A stretch of DNA of 64,000 nt from Panax quinquefolius. Its lineage: Eukaryota > Streptophyta > Magnoliopsida > Apiales > Araliaceae. The DNA is taken from contig CM035165.1 of the NCBI GenBank assembly GCA_020205615.1, forward strand, positions 30,663,544-30,727,543. The letters run 5' to 3'. Position 1 is the first letter of the stretch; every line of letters starts with the position of its first letter. This document shows, in pieces, positions 11,951 to 24,933 of this stretch. Both the position numbers and the translations under genes were made by a program. The notes beneath the pieces are model-generated. The model worked only from the letters and a program-made list of their open reading frames with translations, did no database searches and was not told the DNA's origin.

Positions 11951-13035
11951 TATCGCGTGCTGGTGATTTCTTTTGTTATTCCATTCTTTATTATACTCGG
12001 TTGGTTAAAGTTTTGACTTCTATACTCCATGAAATTAGTGGAATATCCTTGATATTTGCGCTTCATCGATATCTTTTCATGGAAATATTCTTACGAGCAT
12101 TCTTGAATTTTTTACTCTACAAAGCGGTATCATGTTGACAATTTGGGCGTTATTAGTTCTGGATAAATTAATTCTTGAACTTGTTTTATTGAATTCTTAT
12201 ATCATTGTCATCATCCTCGTGTTTATATTTTGTTGAAAGTCATATGTGGCCTATAGTGCATAGATGGACTTGGTATGATTATGACGAGGGATTATTCGAT
12301 TGTAATCATGGTAGTAATATTACAAATGATGTGGAAAAAGTCCTCGTTGGCGTAGTGCATTGATGGGCGAGTTGTTGGCATGATCATGACCATTGATGAA
12401 TACACAAATATTCTTGGCCCGTAGTGCATGGATAATTGTGGTCGTGATACTAAAGAATATCCTTGGTAGTAGTGCGGGGTGATTCGATGATGTGGATTAT
12501 TTATTAAAAGTGAGAGTCGGTGATAAAAGTGATGAAAACCTTTTAAATCATAAAAGATAGTAGATTTTATTCTCTACTTGACTCTTTTAATGGATTGCTT
12601 GTTCATTGCTGAGTTAAACTTGATGTTTGTTATATTTTATCGGTTTAACAACTTTATTGAAGGCTAACGATAATATATTACGCATTATCTTAGTCGTAAT
12701 ATTTCCTCTTGGGCTAGTTGAGCTCACCCTTTTACTTTTATTGTTCTCTTGAGGAAATGAGAGCGTAGCGAGGGGACTAGTCGGGGAGCGGGTGGCGGAC
12801 GAGATGATAGCATTAGTAGTCCTCTTTATTCGGTGAAATAGTGGAAAATAAATGTAATAATATTGAATTTGAGTTTGTATATTATGCAGGCGACAATATT
12901 TGTATTAAAACTCACGACTTATGTTTTTTGTCGTACTTTACGTGCGGTTGTATAATTAAGTTGTATTTGTATTACATGTACCATGTATTTGGTGACTCGA
13001 GAATAGGTGATGTATACCTATTTTGGGGGCGTCAC

Positions 13036-13052
13036 GGTTAAGTATCAAAGCT
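13036..13052 (+). other. Primer-binding site of B
   Basis: GGTTAAGTATCAAAGCTT-like sequence right after the LTR end, one or two bases from the intact TGGTATCAAAGCTT of element E. Confidence 0.75.
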
Positions 13053-13220
13053 TGGGATATGATCCCTGGCTAAGATGTGAGACTAGAACTAGGGGGAGGC
13101 GGGGAATTCCTTCGCTAGTATGACCTACCTAAGTTTATTTGGTATTTAATTGGTTGGTAGAGTATAGGGATAATATATTTGCATGTCGATTAACCTTGTT
13201 GTTTTGTGGCGTATTTGAAA

Positions 13221-14440
13221 ATGGCATCGAGAATGTTGAGAATAACAATGGAGCCACGGGAGGCAGTTGAGTCTCCACGGATCGACAATCGAGAATAATG
13301 TGCATCGGGGAAGGCGACAATCCTCGGTGAAACAACAACAACTTGACCAAATGATGAGATATTGAGCGATGGAATGTTAGGAGGCTTTATCTGATTCATA
13401 CTGACATCGGTGAGAGCGGCTCTGTCAAAATGTAGGTGGAAAAACTTGGAAACTCTCGGATGAGTCACAGCTAAGCAGTTCGAGGCTGGGACCACGGAGT
13501 TTATTGGAGAAGCCAAAACCACTTAAAGGCGGAAGCGTGGATAAAAGCGAGATCACCAAGATATTTGATGTCTTGGGATGCTCAGAAGAGAAAAAAGGTT
13601 CCCTTGCCACCTTTTATGTTGCGTGAAGAGAAGCGATTCTTGGTGGGAATCGTAAAAGCGTACCCGACTGGCCTTTTCGAAGATGTCTTGGGAGAAGTTT
13701 CGAGAGCTATTCAGCGACAAGTACTTTCGAAAGTATTCGTCACATGAAAGAGGTGGAGTTTATCAAGTTGGAACAAAACAATATGGCCAGGTGTCATGAT
13801 CTGAGGCTAAATTTGCGGAGTTATCCGGTTTGCATCCCATTTGGTTGATAATGAGGAGGCGAATGGCGTGAATGTTTTAAGAGGTTTTGAAGCAGGAGAT
13901 CGTCGATATCTTATTTCTCATAAAGCGTGTTTGTATTCGGATGTTGTAAATAGGGCTCGATTATTGGGGCGCGATAGCAGTCAGTCAACCATGACGAGAA
14001 AGCGTACGGCAAAATGAAAATACCGATGGTAGCGATCATTGAAAGCGGTGACAACAAGCGTGGAGGAATCAACATGCGAAATGGTAACCACTTGGTGGTA
14101 ATCATAGCGAGACAATAAGAATGGACATTTCAAGAAAAGGAGATTCAATGATGATGGAAAGGCGTCGGCACCTGACACCCGTTGTTAAGGAAGGAGAAGC
14201 GACCACTATCGTATGCTTCAAATGCGGAGGGAGGGACACATCGGTCAAAGCTGCGCGATGAGTCAAAGCGTGTTATAATTGTGGAAAGAAGGTCACCTAG
14301 CTCGATTTTGTCGTTCACCAGAAGACAAGTTCGGTTAGGATGGAGCACCAAATAGTAGTCCCGGAAAAGTTAAGCCCGGTAGTCTGAGGAGGCGTTTGTT
14401 GTGACCTCCGGAAAGCAAGGAACGAGCGAGGTTATCACGG
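13221..14440 (+). pseudogene. gag of B, frameshifted
   Basis: The start ATG at 13221 begins MAS and then, after a one-base shift, NVENNNGA, as in E and G. The gag domain is recognisable from ITKIFDVLGC (about 13550-13585) through SWEKF-, KYF- and VEFIKLEQNNM-type remnants (about 13690-13790). Two zinc knuckles follow at about 14216-14320: CFKCGG... and CYNCGK..., each broken by a missing base. The product would coat element RNA. Reading frames change about every 100-200 bases, so no protein is made as written. Confidence 0.8.
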
Positions 14441-17400
14441 GTAAGCTTATCATAAACTCTAGTGAAGTCATACCTTATTTGATCTGGGTTCTACCCATTC
14501 TTTTATTTCTCTACTTGCGCTCAGCGTTTAAATTTGACTCAGGAGAAATTAGACTTTGACTTATCTGTTGAAACTCCATTGGGAGAAACCTTCATTACAT
14601 CCTTTGTTTATAAGTCTTGTTTGATTCAAATCGGTACCCTATGCGTTACTGTCGATCTTATCTCCTTAAAAATACTTGCATTTGGCGTGATTCTAGGGAT
14701 TGATTGGTTAACTACTCATCGTACTAAAATTGATTATTTTCGTAAGGTTGTTAGCTTTCATATTCCTAATAAACCTATTATGCGAATTCAAGCGACCAAA
14801 CCATTAAAATCAATCACGGTCATCTCAAGCCATAAAGCTATTCGTTTATTGAAAAGCGGATGTCAAGCTTTCTTAGCTCGTATCGCGGATTTAAACAAAA
14901 ATATCGTTAGTTTTGAATGATATTTCTATTGTTAATAAATTTCTGGCGTATTCCTGAAGAACTTACGGCCTACCCCAGGCGTGAAATTGAATTTTGTATC
15001 GACCTTGAACGGTACAAAACCCATTTCAAAGCCCATATCGAATGGCTCTATTGAACTTGAGGAGTTAAAGACCCAATTGCGAGGAATTGTTAGACATTGG
15101 TTTCATTCGTCTAAATCGTCTCCTTGGGGTGCTCACATTACTATTCGTGAAGAAGAAAGATGGGAGTATCGACTTTGTATTGATTATCGGGAGTTGAATC
15201 ATGTCACCATCAAAAATAGGTACCCATTACCCGCGTATTGATGACTGTTTGACCCGGTTCTGAGCGCCAAATTCTTTTCAAAGATTGATCTTCGTTTAGG
15301 ATATCATCGATTGAAGATTAAAGCGATGACATTCAAAGGCGGCTTCGAGAACTTCGATACACGGGCATTATGAATTCTAGTCATGTCTTTTGGATTGACT
15401 AATGCTCTTTGCCTTCATGGATATGATGAGCCAGAGTATTGAGGAATATTTGGATCATTTTGTGGTCGTCTTTATTGATGACATCCTCATATATTCCAAA
15501 AAGCCGTGAAGATCATGAAAGCAACACTTGAAATTTGATACTCCAAAAGCTTCGTGAAAACAAGCTATATGCGAGTTGAAGAAATCACGAGTTACGGCTT
15601 GAGGAAGTAGCATTCCTTGGGCGCGTGATATCAAATCATGGAATATCTATTGACGGCAAAGATTGAAGCAATTCAAAAGTGGGAGCAACCTAAATCGATA
15701 ATAGAAATCGTAGCTTTCTCGGCTTTATTTGGTTATTATCGGAGATTCGTGGAAGGGTTTTCTCGAATCGCTACTCCATTAACTTCGGTGACTCGAAAAG
15801 ATCTGAAAATTCGGTTGGAGCGTGGAATGTGAGAAGAGTTTTCAAGAACTTCGAGAGGAGACTCATTTTATTTTTGTTACGTGATACCATCGGCTCGGAG
15901 GATTTGTCATCTGGTGATGCTTTGGGAAAAAGGGTTAGGATGTGTTCTCATCTGACATGGGAAAGTCATAGCTTTATGCCTCTCGACAACTCAAAGAATA
16001 TGAGAGGAATTATCCTACTCATGATCTAGAGTTAGCATTTGTTTTTGCACTTAAAATTTGGAGGCATTACTTGTATGGGGAGAAAGTGGAATCTTCTACG
16101 GATCATAAAAGCCTCAAATATTTCTTCACTCAAAAGGAACTCGACATGCGACAAATGGCGTTGGCTTGAATTATTGAAAGATTATGATCATACCATCGAT
16201 ACCATCTGGAAAAGCGAGCGTGGTGGTGGCGCATTGAGTAGAAGATCATATCTTGAATGAGTGCGATATTGTCGCCATATGAGCCCATTTTGTATGACTT
16301 GCAAAGGATGGAGATAGAGTTAAAGACTCAGGGACCCGTGTGATGATGATGATGGCAATATCTGAGTAGAAGCAGGCTTTAATCGATAAAGTTAAAATTT
16401 GCTCGAGCTCTGGACACGGAGCTGATGTGTATGAAGAAGAAAGTGCAAGAAGGTGTTATCTTAGGAAGCAAGAATCGATGAAGAAGGAATACTTGAGTCG
16501 ACTCCGGACTTTGTGTTTCTAACGACCACGATTTAAAGTATAAAATCATGATGGGCGCACTGACACACCGTTTGCAATCCATCACAGGAGTACCAAAATG
16601 TATCGTGATCTTGACATACATTTTGGTGGAAGCAATATGAAGAGAGAGATAGCGCGAGTTTATCTCGAGGTGTTTAACTTGTCAGCGAGTCAAGTAGGGC
16701 ATCAAGTACCAAAAGGTCCATTGCAACCACTTGAAATTTTAGAATGGAAGTGGGAACACATTACCATGGATTTCGATTCTTTGGTCTTGAGGTTTCTCAA
16801 GGCGTAGATGCTGATTTGGGTCATTGTTGATAGATTGACCAAGTCTGCTCATTTCTTACCTATCGAGAAACTTATACACTTGAGCGTCTTGCTCGTATGT
16901 ACATAAGCGAGATTGTAAGACTGCATGGTATGCCGGTATCCATAATTTACGATCGAGACCAAGATTCACTTCAAGATTTTGGGTTAGTTTGCAAAAAGCT
17001 ATGGGCGCAGTTTCTGATTTAGTTCGGCATATCATCCTCGAAGACGGACGGGCGATCGGAGAGGACTATTCAAACTCTTGAAGATTTATTAAGACTACTG
17101 TGTCCTTGACTTGAGGAAGTTGGGATAAGTTCTTACCATTGGTGGAGTTTTTCTGACAACAGGTTATCAAGCAAGTATTGGCATGGCTCCATTTGAGGCG
17201 TTGTATGGAAGAAAGTGTCGTTCTCGGTATCTTTGGGATGAGGTGGGTGAAGCAGCGTTGTTGGGACGGAGTTGATGCGTATGACTATGGAAAAGATTCA
17301 AGCGATCGACAACGTATAAAAACCTCACAAGATCGACAAAAGTTATCTTGATCTTCATCGAAAGGGCGTGGAATTGATATTGGAGATCATGTGTGTGTTA

Positions 17401-17831
17401 TTACGTGTTGCTCCATGGAAAGGAGTTATGAGATTTGGAAGGAAAGCTCGACCCTCGATTCATTGGCCCATTTTAATCCTCGATCGAGTAGGAGCGTGGC
17501 GTATAGACTAACTTTTTACCTGCGAAGTATGTCTCGTGTTCATAACGTTTTTCACATATCCATATTACGTAAATATGTGGAAGACGAGAACCACATTATT
17601 GAATTAGAAGCAGGACGAGATAGAGGAAGATTTAGCGTATGAAGAGTTACTGTTAAAATCTTGGATAAAAGGATCATATTCTACGCTCGAGGTTATACCT
17701 CAAGTCGAAGTTTTGTGGAGAAACCACGATGTTGAAGAAATGACATGGGAGTTAGAATCGAGATGAAATCAAAGATATCCTTACCTCTTGACATACCAGT
17801 GCGTACCCTAATTTTAGAGGATGAAATTTCA
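14441..17831 (+). pseudogene. pol of B: protease, RT, RNase H, integrase, tail; frameshifted but all domains present
   Basis: Protease: 14470-14920, with an open frame from 14534 containing LGIDWLTTH; the catalytic triplet reads Asp-Leu-Gly at 14481-14489 instead of Asp-Thr-Gly. RT: 14981-15640, with [15 protein letters not shown] near 15171-15215 and the catalytic FIDD at 15471-15482. RT thumb and RNase H: about 15640-16260. Integrase: zinc-finger remnants at 16555-16690; catalytic Asp at 16829-16831, second Asp at 16951-16953 and Glu at 17059-17061 (SERTIQTLED) are all readable. The C-terminal part runs to about 17640 and a tail with EEMTWELE at about 17735-17757 ends the gene. This is the only copy here with all three DDE residues visible, though in different frames. 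Confidence 0.85.
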
Positions 17832-17844
17832 TAAGAAGGGAGGT
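17832..17844 (+). other. Polypurine tract of B
   Basis: TAAGAAGGGAGGT right before TGTAAGACCC. Confidence 0.8.
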
Positions 17845-17856
17845 TGTAAGACCCTG
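17845..17856 (+). repeat. First 12 bases of the 3' LTR of B
   Basis: TGTAAGACCCTG follows the polypurine tract and then type B similarity stops. The LTR resumes at 57386, about 600 bases further into the type B LTR. Confidence 0.7.
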
Positions 17857-17938
17857 TTAAATACAAATATTGTGTTGAAGTTACAATATGGTCAAACACT
17901 AAAATAAAAATAAGTATAATTTTTTTACTTATTACAAT
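17857..17938. other. Scrambled junction between B and F
   Basis: About 80 bases between the broken B LTR and the F LTR. The first 55 or so resemble a reverse-strand LTR U5 (TTAAATACAAATATTGT, then ACAATAT and AAATAAG), a segment that occurs again in its expected place in the F LTR. The remainder is an A/T run. It looks like a partial duplication made when the boundary was rearranged, or an assembly fault. Confidence 0.45.
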
Positions 17939-20313
17939 TGCGCCCCCAAAATTATTACGAATCACCAAATACATAGTTTAAATAAAATATCTGACTTGAT
18001 AATCTTCTCAATATCACACTCAAATAAGTCCTCATTACAATTATTCAAACACTATAAAACATCTTTCTAGAACCATCACTCCATTACCCAGAGCTAGTTC
18101 TGCTGTATGTTCACCTCACGAGAAGAAAAATGGAACAAAAAGAGAAAGGGTGAGCTCAACTAGCCCGATAAAGAATATTATGACTAAGATAATATCTGAC
18201 AAATTATCGTTAGTCTTGACGAGGGAAAAATCGATAAAATATAATATAATGACAAGTTTTAGATCAACAAGCTGCGGTGAAGCAACAATCCATTAGAAAA
18301 GTCGAGTAGAGAATGAGTTTCTACTATCTTTAAGATTAAAAAGTCCATCATCGATATTTTATCTGTAACAACAATCGATATACATCTTTAATCAAATATT
18401 CATCTTTTTTTACTTCTGAGGCCGAAGATATTCATTTTGTATCACCGGTTGGTCGTATTTCATCTCGACTTTTGTTCATCTTTTACTTCTGGGCGAAAGA
18501 TATTCATCGATTAATCATTTATCTTTTTACTTCTGGTAGAAGATATTTAGTAATATCATCATCATTTAGGGTGAGGATGATGAAAAATATTTTAAAGAAA
18601 AGCGAATCCGGTGAAGCGGAAGGACAAATAGTAGGGATTAGTATAACGGTTTATCGAGATCGATAATACTTCATAAATACCAATTTTTGAAGCAGAATTC
18701 AAAAATAAAGATCAAAACATGGATCTGATCAAAGATAGTAACCATAATAGACATCTTGGACAAAAAAAAAATTTCATTTTTTGATTGAATAAGTATTAAG
18801 TGAATAGTGCATAGTAGTATCGTGAATAGTGTAGTAGTATCGTGAATAGTAACCCAACACAAAAAGTTCCAAATTTGATAAAAATTGAGATCGATATTTT
18901 GGCATAATGATATTGAAGAAATAATATCATATATGAAGAAAATAACATCCTTACCTCAAAATATAAGTACTTACGATCGGAATATCGGTATAAAATTTGA
19001 AGGAAACTTGCTTTGATGAATAGAAACTCACAAAGTATCTAAATACTCACAAAATACACTCGATAATCTAGAGAGAAAAGAAAACTTGTTTACGGTGTGA
19101 TTTTCAATTCTAACTTAGCCCTCTATTTATAGGAAAATGTTAGCAGACTTGACTGCTGACTTTGATGGCTTTACTACTATTATTCCCCACCCATTTGAAA
19201 TAAATTCAGCACATTTCTTCACCAACCACAAGTGGGGCCCACTCAATTCTAGAATTTTCCACCAAAATCATTTATAAACCTAATTTACGAATCGGTCACC
19301 TCTTAAAATTCATAACAAATCATCGTTCATTTTAACGGTTCAAAATTTGTGGACATATACTCAACTTATATATGTATAACATATCCAAAAATTACAACGA
19401 TCAACGGTCGGATTAAAAATTATAACTCACATGATATATCTAAAAACCTTTGGTTTAATTTTAATACCTTCATTCAAACAAAATCTTGATAAAACACCTC
19501 AACATTAACTCCTTCATTTTTTAACCACAATAAATATATCCAACATTTATATCCACATAAAATAAATATTTCCTTATCATATGAATCGATAATTAATTAT
19601 TCACAAATAATATACTGAGAATCACATTTATAATGACGGTAGTTTTCGAGGAAAGGGGCTTTCGATAAAAATTTCTCTTATTTGGCATGATTAGGTGACC
19701 AAACCTCTCCTTGTGAGAACTTTCTAGACATTGCCGATAATCTTTATCTAATAATATTATTCAAATAATATGAATTATTGATCGATAATGGGAAATCTTG
19801 TGCGGTGACAATTATTGAAACAATGATAATATAAAATATCATATGACAATTATTGAATCGATAAAATAAAATATTGAGCGATAACTCTTTGTAACAATTA
19901 TTGAGTAGTGCCTTCTTACGTAAGGATCGATAATTCATCAAATCTTGTGCATCCACAGCGTATTCTTTTATATTTTAACCACGGGTATTCAGCGGTGTTA
20001 GCTTGTAACAACTTCTGTAGATTATTTATAAAAACTTCGAACTTGTCGTTTTTCTTCATCAAATGAGTTATTACATTATGGGGCCCTAAATGGCTGCTTG
20101 TCGTAAATACGAATATTCCCAAACAACAAGAATATTCCACGACGAAGCGAATATTCCAAATGACATGATGATTATTTTATAACCACTTGCATATTTTGCA
20201 AAATTTGCACATTTCACCCATACTTGAGAGAATTATATCAAATTAATACCTTATTATTCCTGAAATATAATTAGAGAAATTTGATTTTATTTATAATAAG
20301 TTGGGGTCTTCTG
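17939..20313 (-). repeat. 3' LTR of element F (C/A mosaic type, ~2.37 kb)
   Basis: On the reverse strand it starts at 20313 (TGTAAGACC changed, reading GGTCTTCTGA on the plus strand) and ends at 17939 in a shortened GGGGGCGCA. U3, from about 19080 to 19560, matches the C LTRs closely; R and U5, 17960-18700, match type A, including the GAGCTC block near 18153. TATA is at 19123-19131. Its partner is 54938-57385, which shares the same mosaic and the phrase AAAATGTTAGCAGACTTGAC. Confidence 0.85.
19123..19131 (-). promoter_or_regulatory. TATA box, left LTR of F
   Basis: CTATTTATA on the plus strand, coding strand TATAAATAG. Confidence 0.65.
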
Positions 20314-20329
20314 ACCTCCCCCTCCTTAT
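20314..20329 (-). other. Polypurine tract of F
   Basis: Reads AAGGAGGGGGAGG-like on the reverse strand, next to the LTR start and after AATTTCATAAGG, as in every element here. Confidence 0.75.
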
Positions 20330-23300
20330 GAAATTTCGTCCTCGAAATTGGCATACGTACACAGTGTTTTGAAAAGGTGAGGATACCTCGCTTTCATTTA
20401 CGATTCAACTCCCGGTCATTTCTTGATAGCATGGTTTCTCCATAAAACCTTAACTTGTGGTATAACCAGTGCGTGGGACATGCTCTTTCTATCAAGATCT
20501 TACAATTGTACTTCTTAAATACGTTAAATCTTGACTATCTAAATCTGGTTCTAACTAGATGATAATATGGTTCGGGTCTTTCACATATTCTGAAGCATGG
20601 ATATGTGAAAAACATTATGAACACGAGAGCATACTTGGAGGTAATCTTGAGTCTATAGGCCACATTTCCTATTCGGTCGAGAATCTCGAATGGACCGACA
20701 AATCGTGGATTGAGCTTTCCTCTCTTCCCAAATCTTGTAACTCCCTTCCATGGTGCGACACGTAACAATACATGATCCCCGATATTAAATTCCACGTCTT
20801 TTCGATGAAGATCGCATAACTCTTTTGTCGATCTTGTGTTGGTTTGTATCGTTGTCGAATCATTTGGATCTTTTACGTAGTAAATGCGTACTAATTACGG
20901 TCCCAACAACGTTGCTTCTCCACCTCGTCGGCATCTTTGGAAGCGACACTTTTCGTCCATCTGGCGCCTCAAATGGAGCCATACTATACTTGCTTGATAA
21001 GCTTTGTTGTTGTAGGAGAATTCCACGATGTGATACTTATCGACTTCCTTTAAAATCTAGGACACAAAGTCTTAATAGATCTTGAGGTTTGAATAGTCCT
21101 CTCGATTGTCCGTCCGTTTGAGGATGGTATCTTGAAGCCCAGATAAATAAATCCGTGCCCGTAGCTTTACTGAAGCTAACCCAAAATCGTGAAGTGAATC
21201 TTGGGTCGCGATCCGAAACTATGGATCTTGGCATGCCATGCGATCTCACAATCTCATTCACGTACATACGAGCAAGGCGTTCGAGGAATAAGTCTCACGT
21301 ATCGGTAAGAAATGGGCGGACTTGGTTAATCTATCATGATAACCCAAATCGCATCTATGCCTTGAGAAACTTTGGGAAGACACATGCTTGAAATCCATAG
21401 TAATGTGTTCCCACTTCCATTTCGGAATCTCAAGTGGTTGTAATGGACCCTTTGGCACTTGATGCTCGCTTTACTACGTTGACAAGTTAAACACCTCGAG
21501 ATAAACTCGCGATCTCTCTCTTCGTATTGTTCCACCAAAAAATGTATGCCGAATATCATGATACATTTTGGTACTCGAGAGATGGATTACAAGCGGGGTG
21601 TTGTGTGCCTCCATCATGATTCTATGCTTCAAGTCGAGAATCGTTAGGAACCTGAAAGTGCGGAGTTGAATCTAAGTATTCCTTCTTCATCGATTCTCGC
21701 TTACGGAATAGCTCCTTCTTGCACTTTCTTCTTCATGCGTATCGGCTCGGGTAAAGTAGCTTGGCGACTTTAACTTTATCGATTAAAGTCGGTTCTACTC
21801 GTATATTCGCCATCATCATGTGGGTCCACAGGTCTTTAATTCTACCTCCATCCTTTGCAAGTCATGAGAATGGGCCTTTGCATTAACAATATCGCTTTTC
21901 GTACTTCGCATATGATCTTACTACTTTCGATCGTCGACTCTACGTTCGCTTTTCGAGGATGATATTGAATAGTGTGATCGTAATCTTTCAATAGTTCAAG
22001 CCAGCGTCGTCGTTGCTGCATGTTGAGTTCTTTTTGGGTGAAGAAATATTTGAGGCTTTTATGGTAAAAGTATAAATCTCCACTTTCTCCCCATCAAGTA
22101 GTGTCTCCAAATTTTCAGCCTTGAATCATTGCTTTGCTTGACTCTAGATCATGAGTAGGATAATTCCTCTCATATTCTTTGAGTTGTCGTGAGGGCGCAT
22201 AGGCTATGACTTTCCCATGTTGCATGAAGCATCTAACCCTTTGCACGAAGAAGCATCATTTGTATATAACAAATCCATCCAAGTACCGGATGGTATTGCG
22301 AGCAGTCTTAGAAATGAGTCTCCTCTTGAGCTCTTGGAAACTCTTCTCGCATTCCTCGCTCCATACAAATTTTGTATCTTTAAAGTCGGTTGAGTTAGCA
22401 GAGTAGCGATGAGAAAAAATCTTCACGAATCTCGATAATAACCGGCTAAGCCGAGAAAGCTCATACTTGATTCGCGACTTTGGTTGCTCCCGACTTTGTC
22501 TTGCTTGATCTTGATCGGGTGAGCGGATACTCCGTGTTTTGACACCACGTGCCCGAGGAATGCTACTTCCTCAAGCGAACTCGCATTTCTTGACTTGGCA
22601 TAAAGTTTGTTTTCACGAAGCCTTTCAAGTATCGACTTCAAATGGTGCTCATGATCTTCACGGCTTTTGGAATAGATGAGGATGTCATCGATAAAAACAA
22701 CAACAAATTGATCAAATATTCCTTGAATACTACGGTTCATCATATCCATGAAAGCGGCGGGAGCATTAGTCGATCAAAGACATGACTAAGAATTCATAAT
22801 GCCGTCTAGGAGTTACGAAGGCGGTCTTTGGAATATCCTCGATTTTAATCTTGGTGATGATATCGAGCGAAGATCGATCTTTGAAAAGAATTGTGCTCCT
22901 TTATTTGGTGAGCAGGTCATCGATGCGAGGTAGCGGATACTATTCTTGATGGTGACATGGTTTAATTCTCGGTAGTCAATCTGAAAGTCGCATACTCCGT
23001 CTTCTTCTTTCTTCTGAATAAAGCAGGAGCACCCCGAGGAGATGTCTTGGGGCCGAATGAAACCTATGTCTAACAATTTCTGTAGTTGGACTTTTAACTC
23101 ACGAAGTTCAATAGGAGCCATTCGATATGGGGTTTTAGAAATGGGTTTTGTGCGGCTCGAGGTCGATAAAGAATTGACATCACGTTACGGGGTAGGCAGG
23201 AAGTTCTGAGGAAATACATCGGAAAATTCTCTAACAACGAAATATTATTCAAATCGACTTGTCTTTGTTCAAATCCATAACATGGGCTAAGAAAGCTTGA

Positions 23301-23720
23301 CATCCGTTTTTCAATAAGCGAATAGCTTTATGGCTTGATATGATAGTGGTGATTTTAGTGGTTTAGTTGTTTGAATTAAGTATAGCGGGTTGGTTAGGAA
23401 TATGAAAACTATGACCTTACGAAAACAATCAATTTTGGCATGATGAGTGGTTAACGATCAATTCCTAAAATCACATCAAAAGCAAGTATCTTTAAAGATA
23501 TAAGATCAGCGGGTAATGTGATAGTGCTGACTTGGATCATGCAAGATTTATAAGCTGTAGATGTAATGAAGGTTTCACCCAAGCGGAGTTTCAACAGATA
23601 AGTCGAAGTCAATTTCTCGGTCGAGTTTAAGCGTTGAGCCTGGCGGGAGAGATAAAGAATGGGTAAGCCGGTATCTAGTAAGGTATAACTTGAGAGTTCA
23701 AGATTAGCTTACGTAATCAC
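20330..23720 (-). pseudogene. pol of F: protease, RT, RNase H, integrase, tail; frameshifted
   Basis: Gene order reads right to left. Protease remnants lie at about 23240-23690, with Asp-Thr-Gly visible at 23668-23676 (GGTATC and neighbours on the plus strand). RT: 22423-23121, including [12 protein letters not shown] and, in the frame 22749-22423, [13 protein letters not shown]. RNase H: about 21900-22250, badly broken. Integrase: zinc finger near 21470-21620 ([11 protein letters not shown]), first Asp in DRLTKSAHF near 21330, second Asp in [12 protein letters not shown] near 21200, and AYHPQTDGQS-like sequence near 21110. The catalytic Glu is lost by a one-base shift near 21099. C-terminal part: 20535-20795, with GDHVLLRVAPWKGVTRFG. 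Confidence 0.85.
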
Positions 23721-24933
23721 CTCGTTCGGGTTCCTCGCGTTTTGGCGATCGCGACAAAGCGCTCTTTCGAGCCATTGATTTTGACTTATCAGGGATGACC
23801 CTTGGAGTCACCATCCCGTTGAACTTGGTTTTGCTCTGAACAATCGAGCTATGTGGCCTTCCTTTCCACGGTTGTAACATACCTTGGATTGTTGTGGGCG
23901 GTTTGGGTGATATGTCCCTCTTTCCGCATTTGTAACATCTAGCTGGCGGTCGTTCTCCTCCCCTAGAATTTGTTGTTGGTCTTTGGTCTTCTTTGTTGAT
24001 GTCTTCCGTCATTGTTGAATCTCCTCTTTCTGAAATTTCCACTTGACTCACCTCTCCTATTATCATGGCCACGATGACCACCACAGAGTGGTTCTGCCTT
24101 TGTTAGTATTTTTCCTCCTCGTTGGTTATCATCGCTCGATGATATTTGTCATCACCGGTATGACCACTGGTTGTGGTCCCTCGGTTGAACATACTCATTA
24201 TCTCGCTCTAATAATTGAGCCACATTTACAACATCTGAATATAAAGAAAATTTATGAGATATAAGATATTCTTAGAATCTAAGGGCTTTAGACCTCTCGA
24301 AACATCCTCGTCATTCGTTCCTCATTTTCGACCAAATGAGGTCTGAACTGGATAACTTCTGCAAACTTACGCCTCGTCTTTGGGGACCGTCGTATTGTTT
24401 TGTTCGATCGATAAACTCCACCTCCTTCGTATAGTGAATACTTTCGAGGAAAGTACTTGTCATTGAATAGTTTCTGAAATGTTTCCCAAGACATCTTTGA
24501 GTCGGTGGTGGTGGTAGTGCGCTTCACAGACTCCACGATGATAATCGCGCCTGCAGCGGAACATAAAGGTGGCGAATGGAACCATACATTCCTCCGTGCA
24601 TCCCAGAGACATCGAATATCTTGGTAATTTGCTTGACCCGCGTTTCGCCATGATCGGATCGGCTTTCCCTTAAATTACGGTGGTCCCGACTCCTTGAAGC
24701 TTGCTTGGTTGTGACAAATAGCGCATTCTTATCATTTCCACCGTATTTTGTGCACGAGTCTCCCTAAATGCGGTTTTGCATGAGCAAAAGCTCTAAACAT
24801 TCCATCATTCATCGTTTGCTCGGTAGTGTTGTTTCTGGGGAGGAATATTGCCTTCTGTTTGCGTTCTCTGGTTTGTAACTAAAGGTTGTTTCCACGGTCT
24901 CATACACTCCATTATTAACGTTCTCGTGACCAT
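23721..24933 (-). pseudogene. gag of F, frameshifted
   Basis: The likely start is at 24933 (MVTRT..., diverged from MASENVE). The gag domain is readable at 24288-24536: SWETFQKLFNDKYFPRK. A zinc knuckle beginning RCYKCGKRD lies near 23950-23920, and a second one is frameshifted at about 23880-23830. The product would be the RNA-binding capsid protein. Multiple shifts rule out expression as a single protein. Confidence 0.75.

Larger units (their letters stand above)
10091..13035 (+). repeat. 5' LTR of element B, type B, nearly full (~2.95 kb)
   Basis: It lacks about the first 14 bases (TGTAAGACCCCAAC) and then follows the type B LTR through to GGGGGCGTCAC before the PBS. TATAAATAG is at 11411-11419. 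A tandem array of about 60-bp units (TTATTACATTGGAATATC core with CATGCATGCG) fills about 11590-11950. Further right are diverged GTAGTGCAT units (about 12240-12480), the GAGCTC block near 12720 and a CTATTCGGTGAAATAG hairpin near 12827-12842. Confidence 0.85.
10091..17856 (+). mobile_element. Element B, left part (5' LTR, interior, stub of 3' LTR)
   Basis: The most complete forward element by layout: LTR, PBS, about 4.8 kb of gag-pol, polypurine tract and the first 12 bases of the 3' LTR. The rest of that LTR is proposed to be 57386-59784, beyond the younger insertions. At the left it lies inside the integrase of E. About 600 bases of the 3' LTR were lost at the F boundary. All domains are present but the frame is broken many times. 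Confidence 0.8.

Noticed and set aside
20559..20765. Forward frames over 20559-23000
   Set aside because: They are antisense shadows of the reverse-strand integrase and RT of F.
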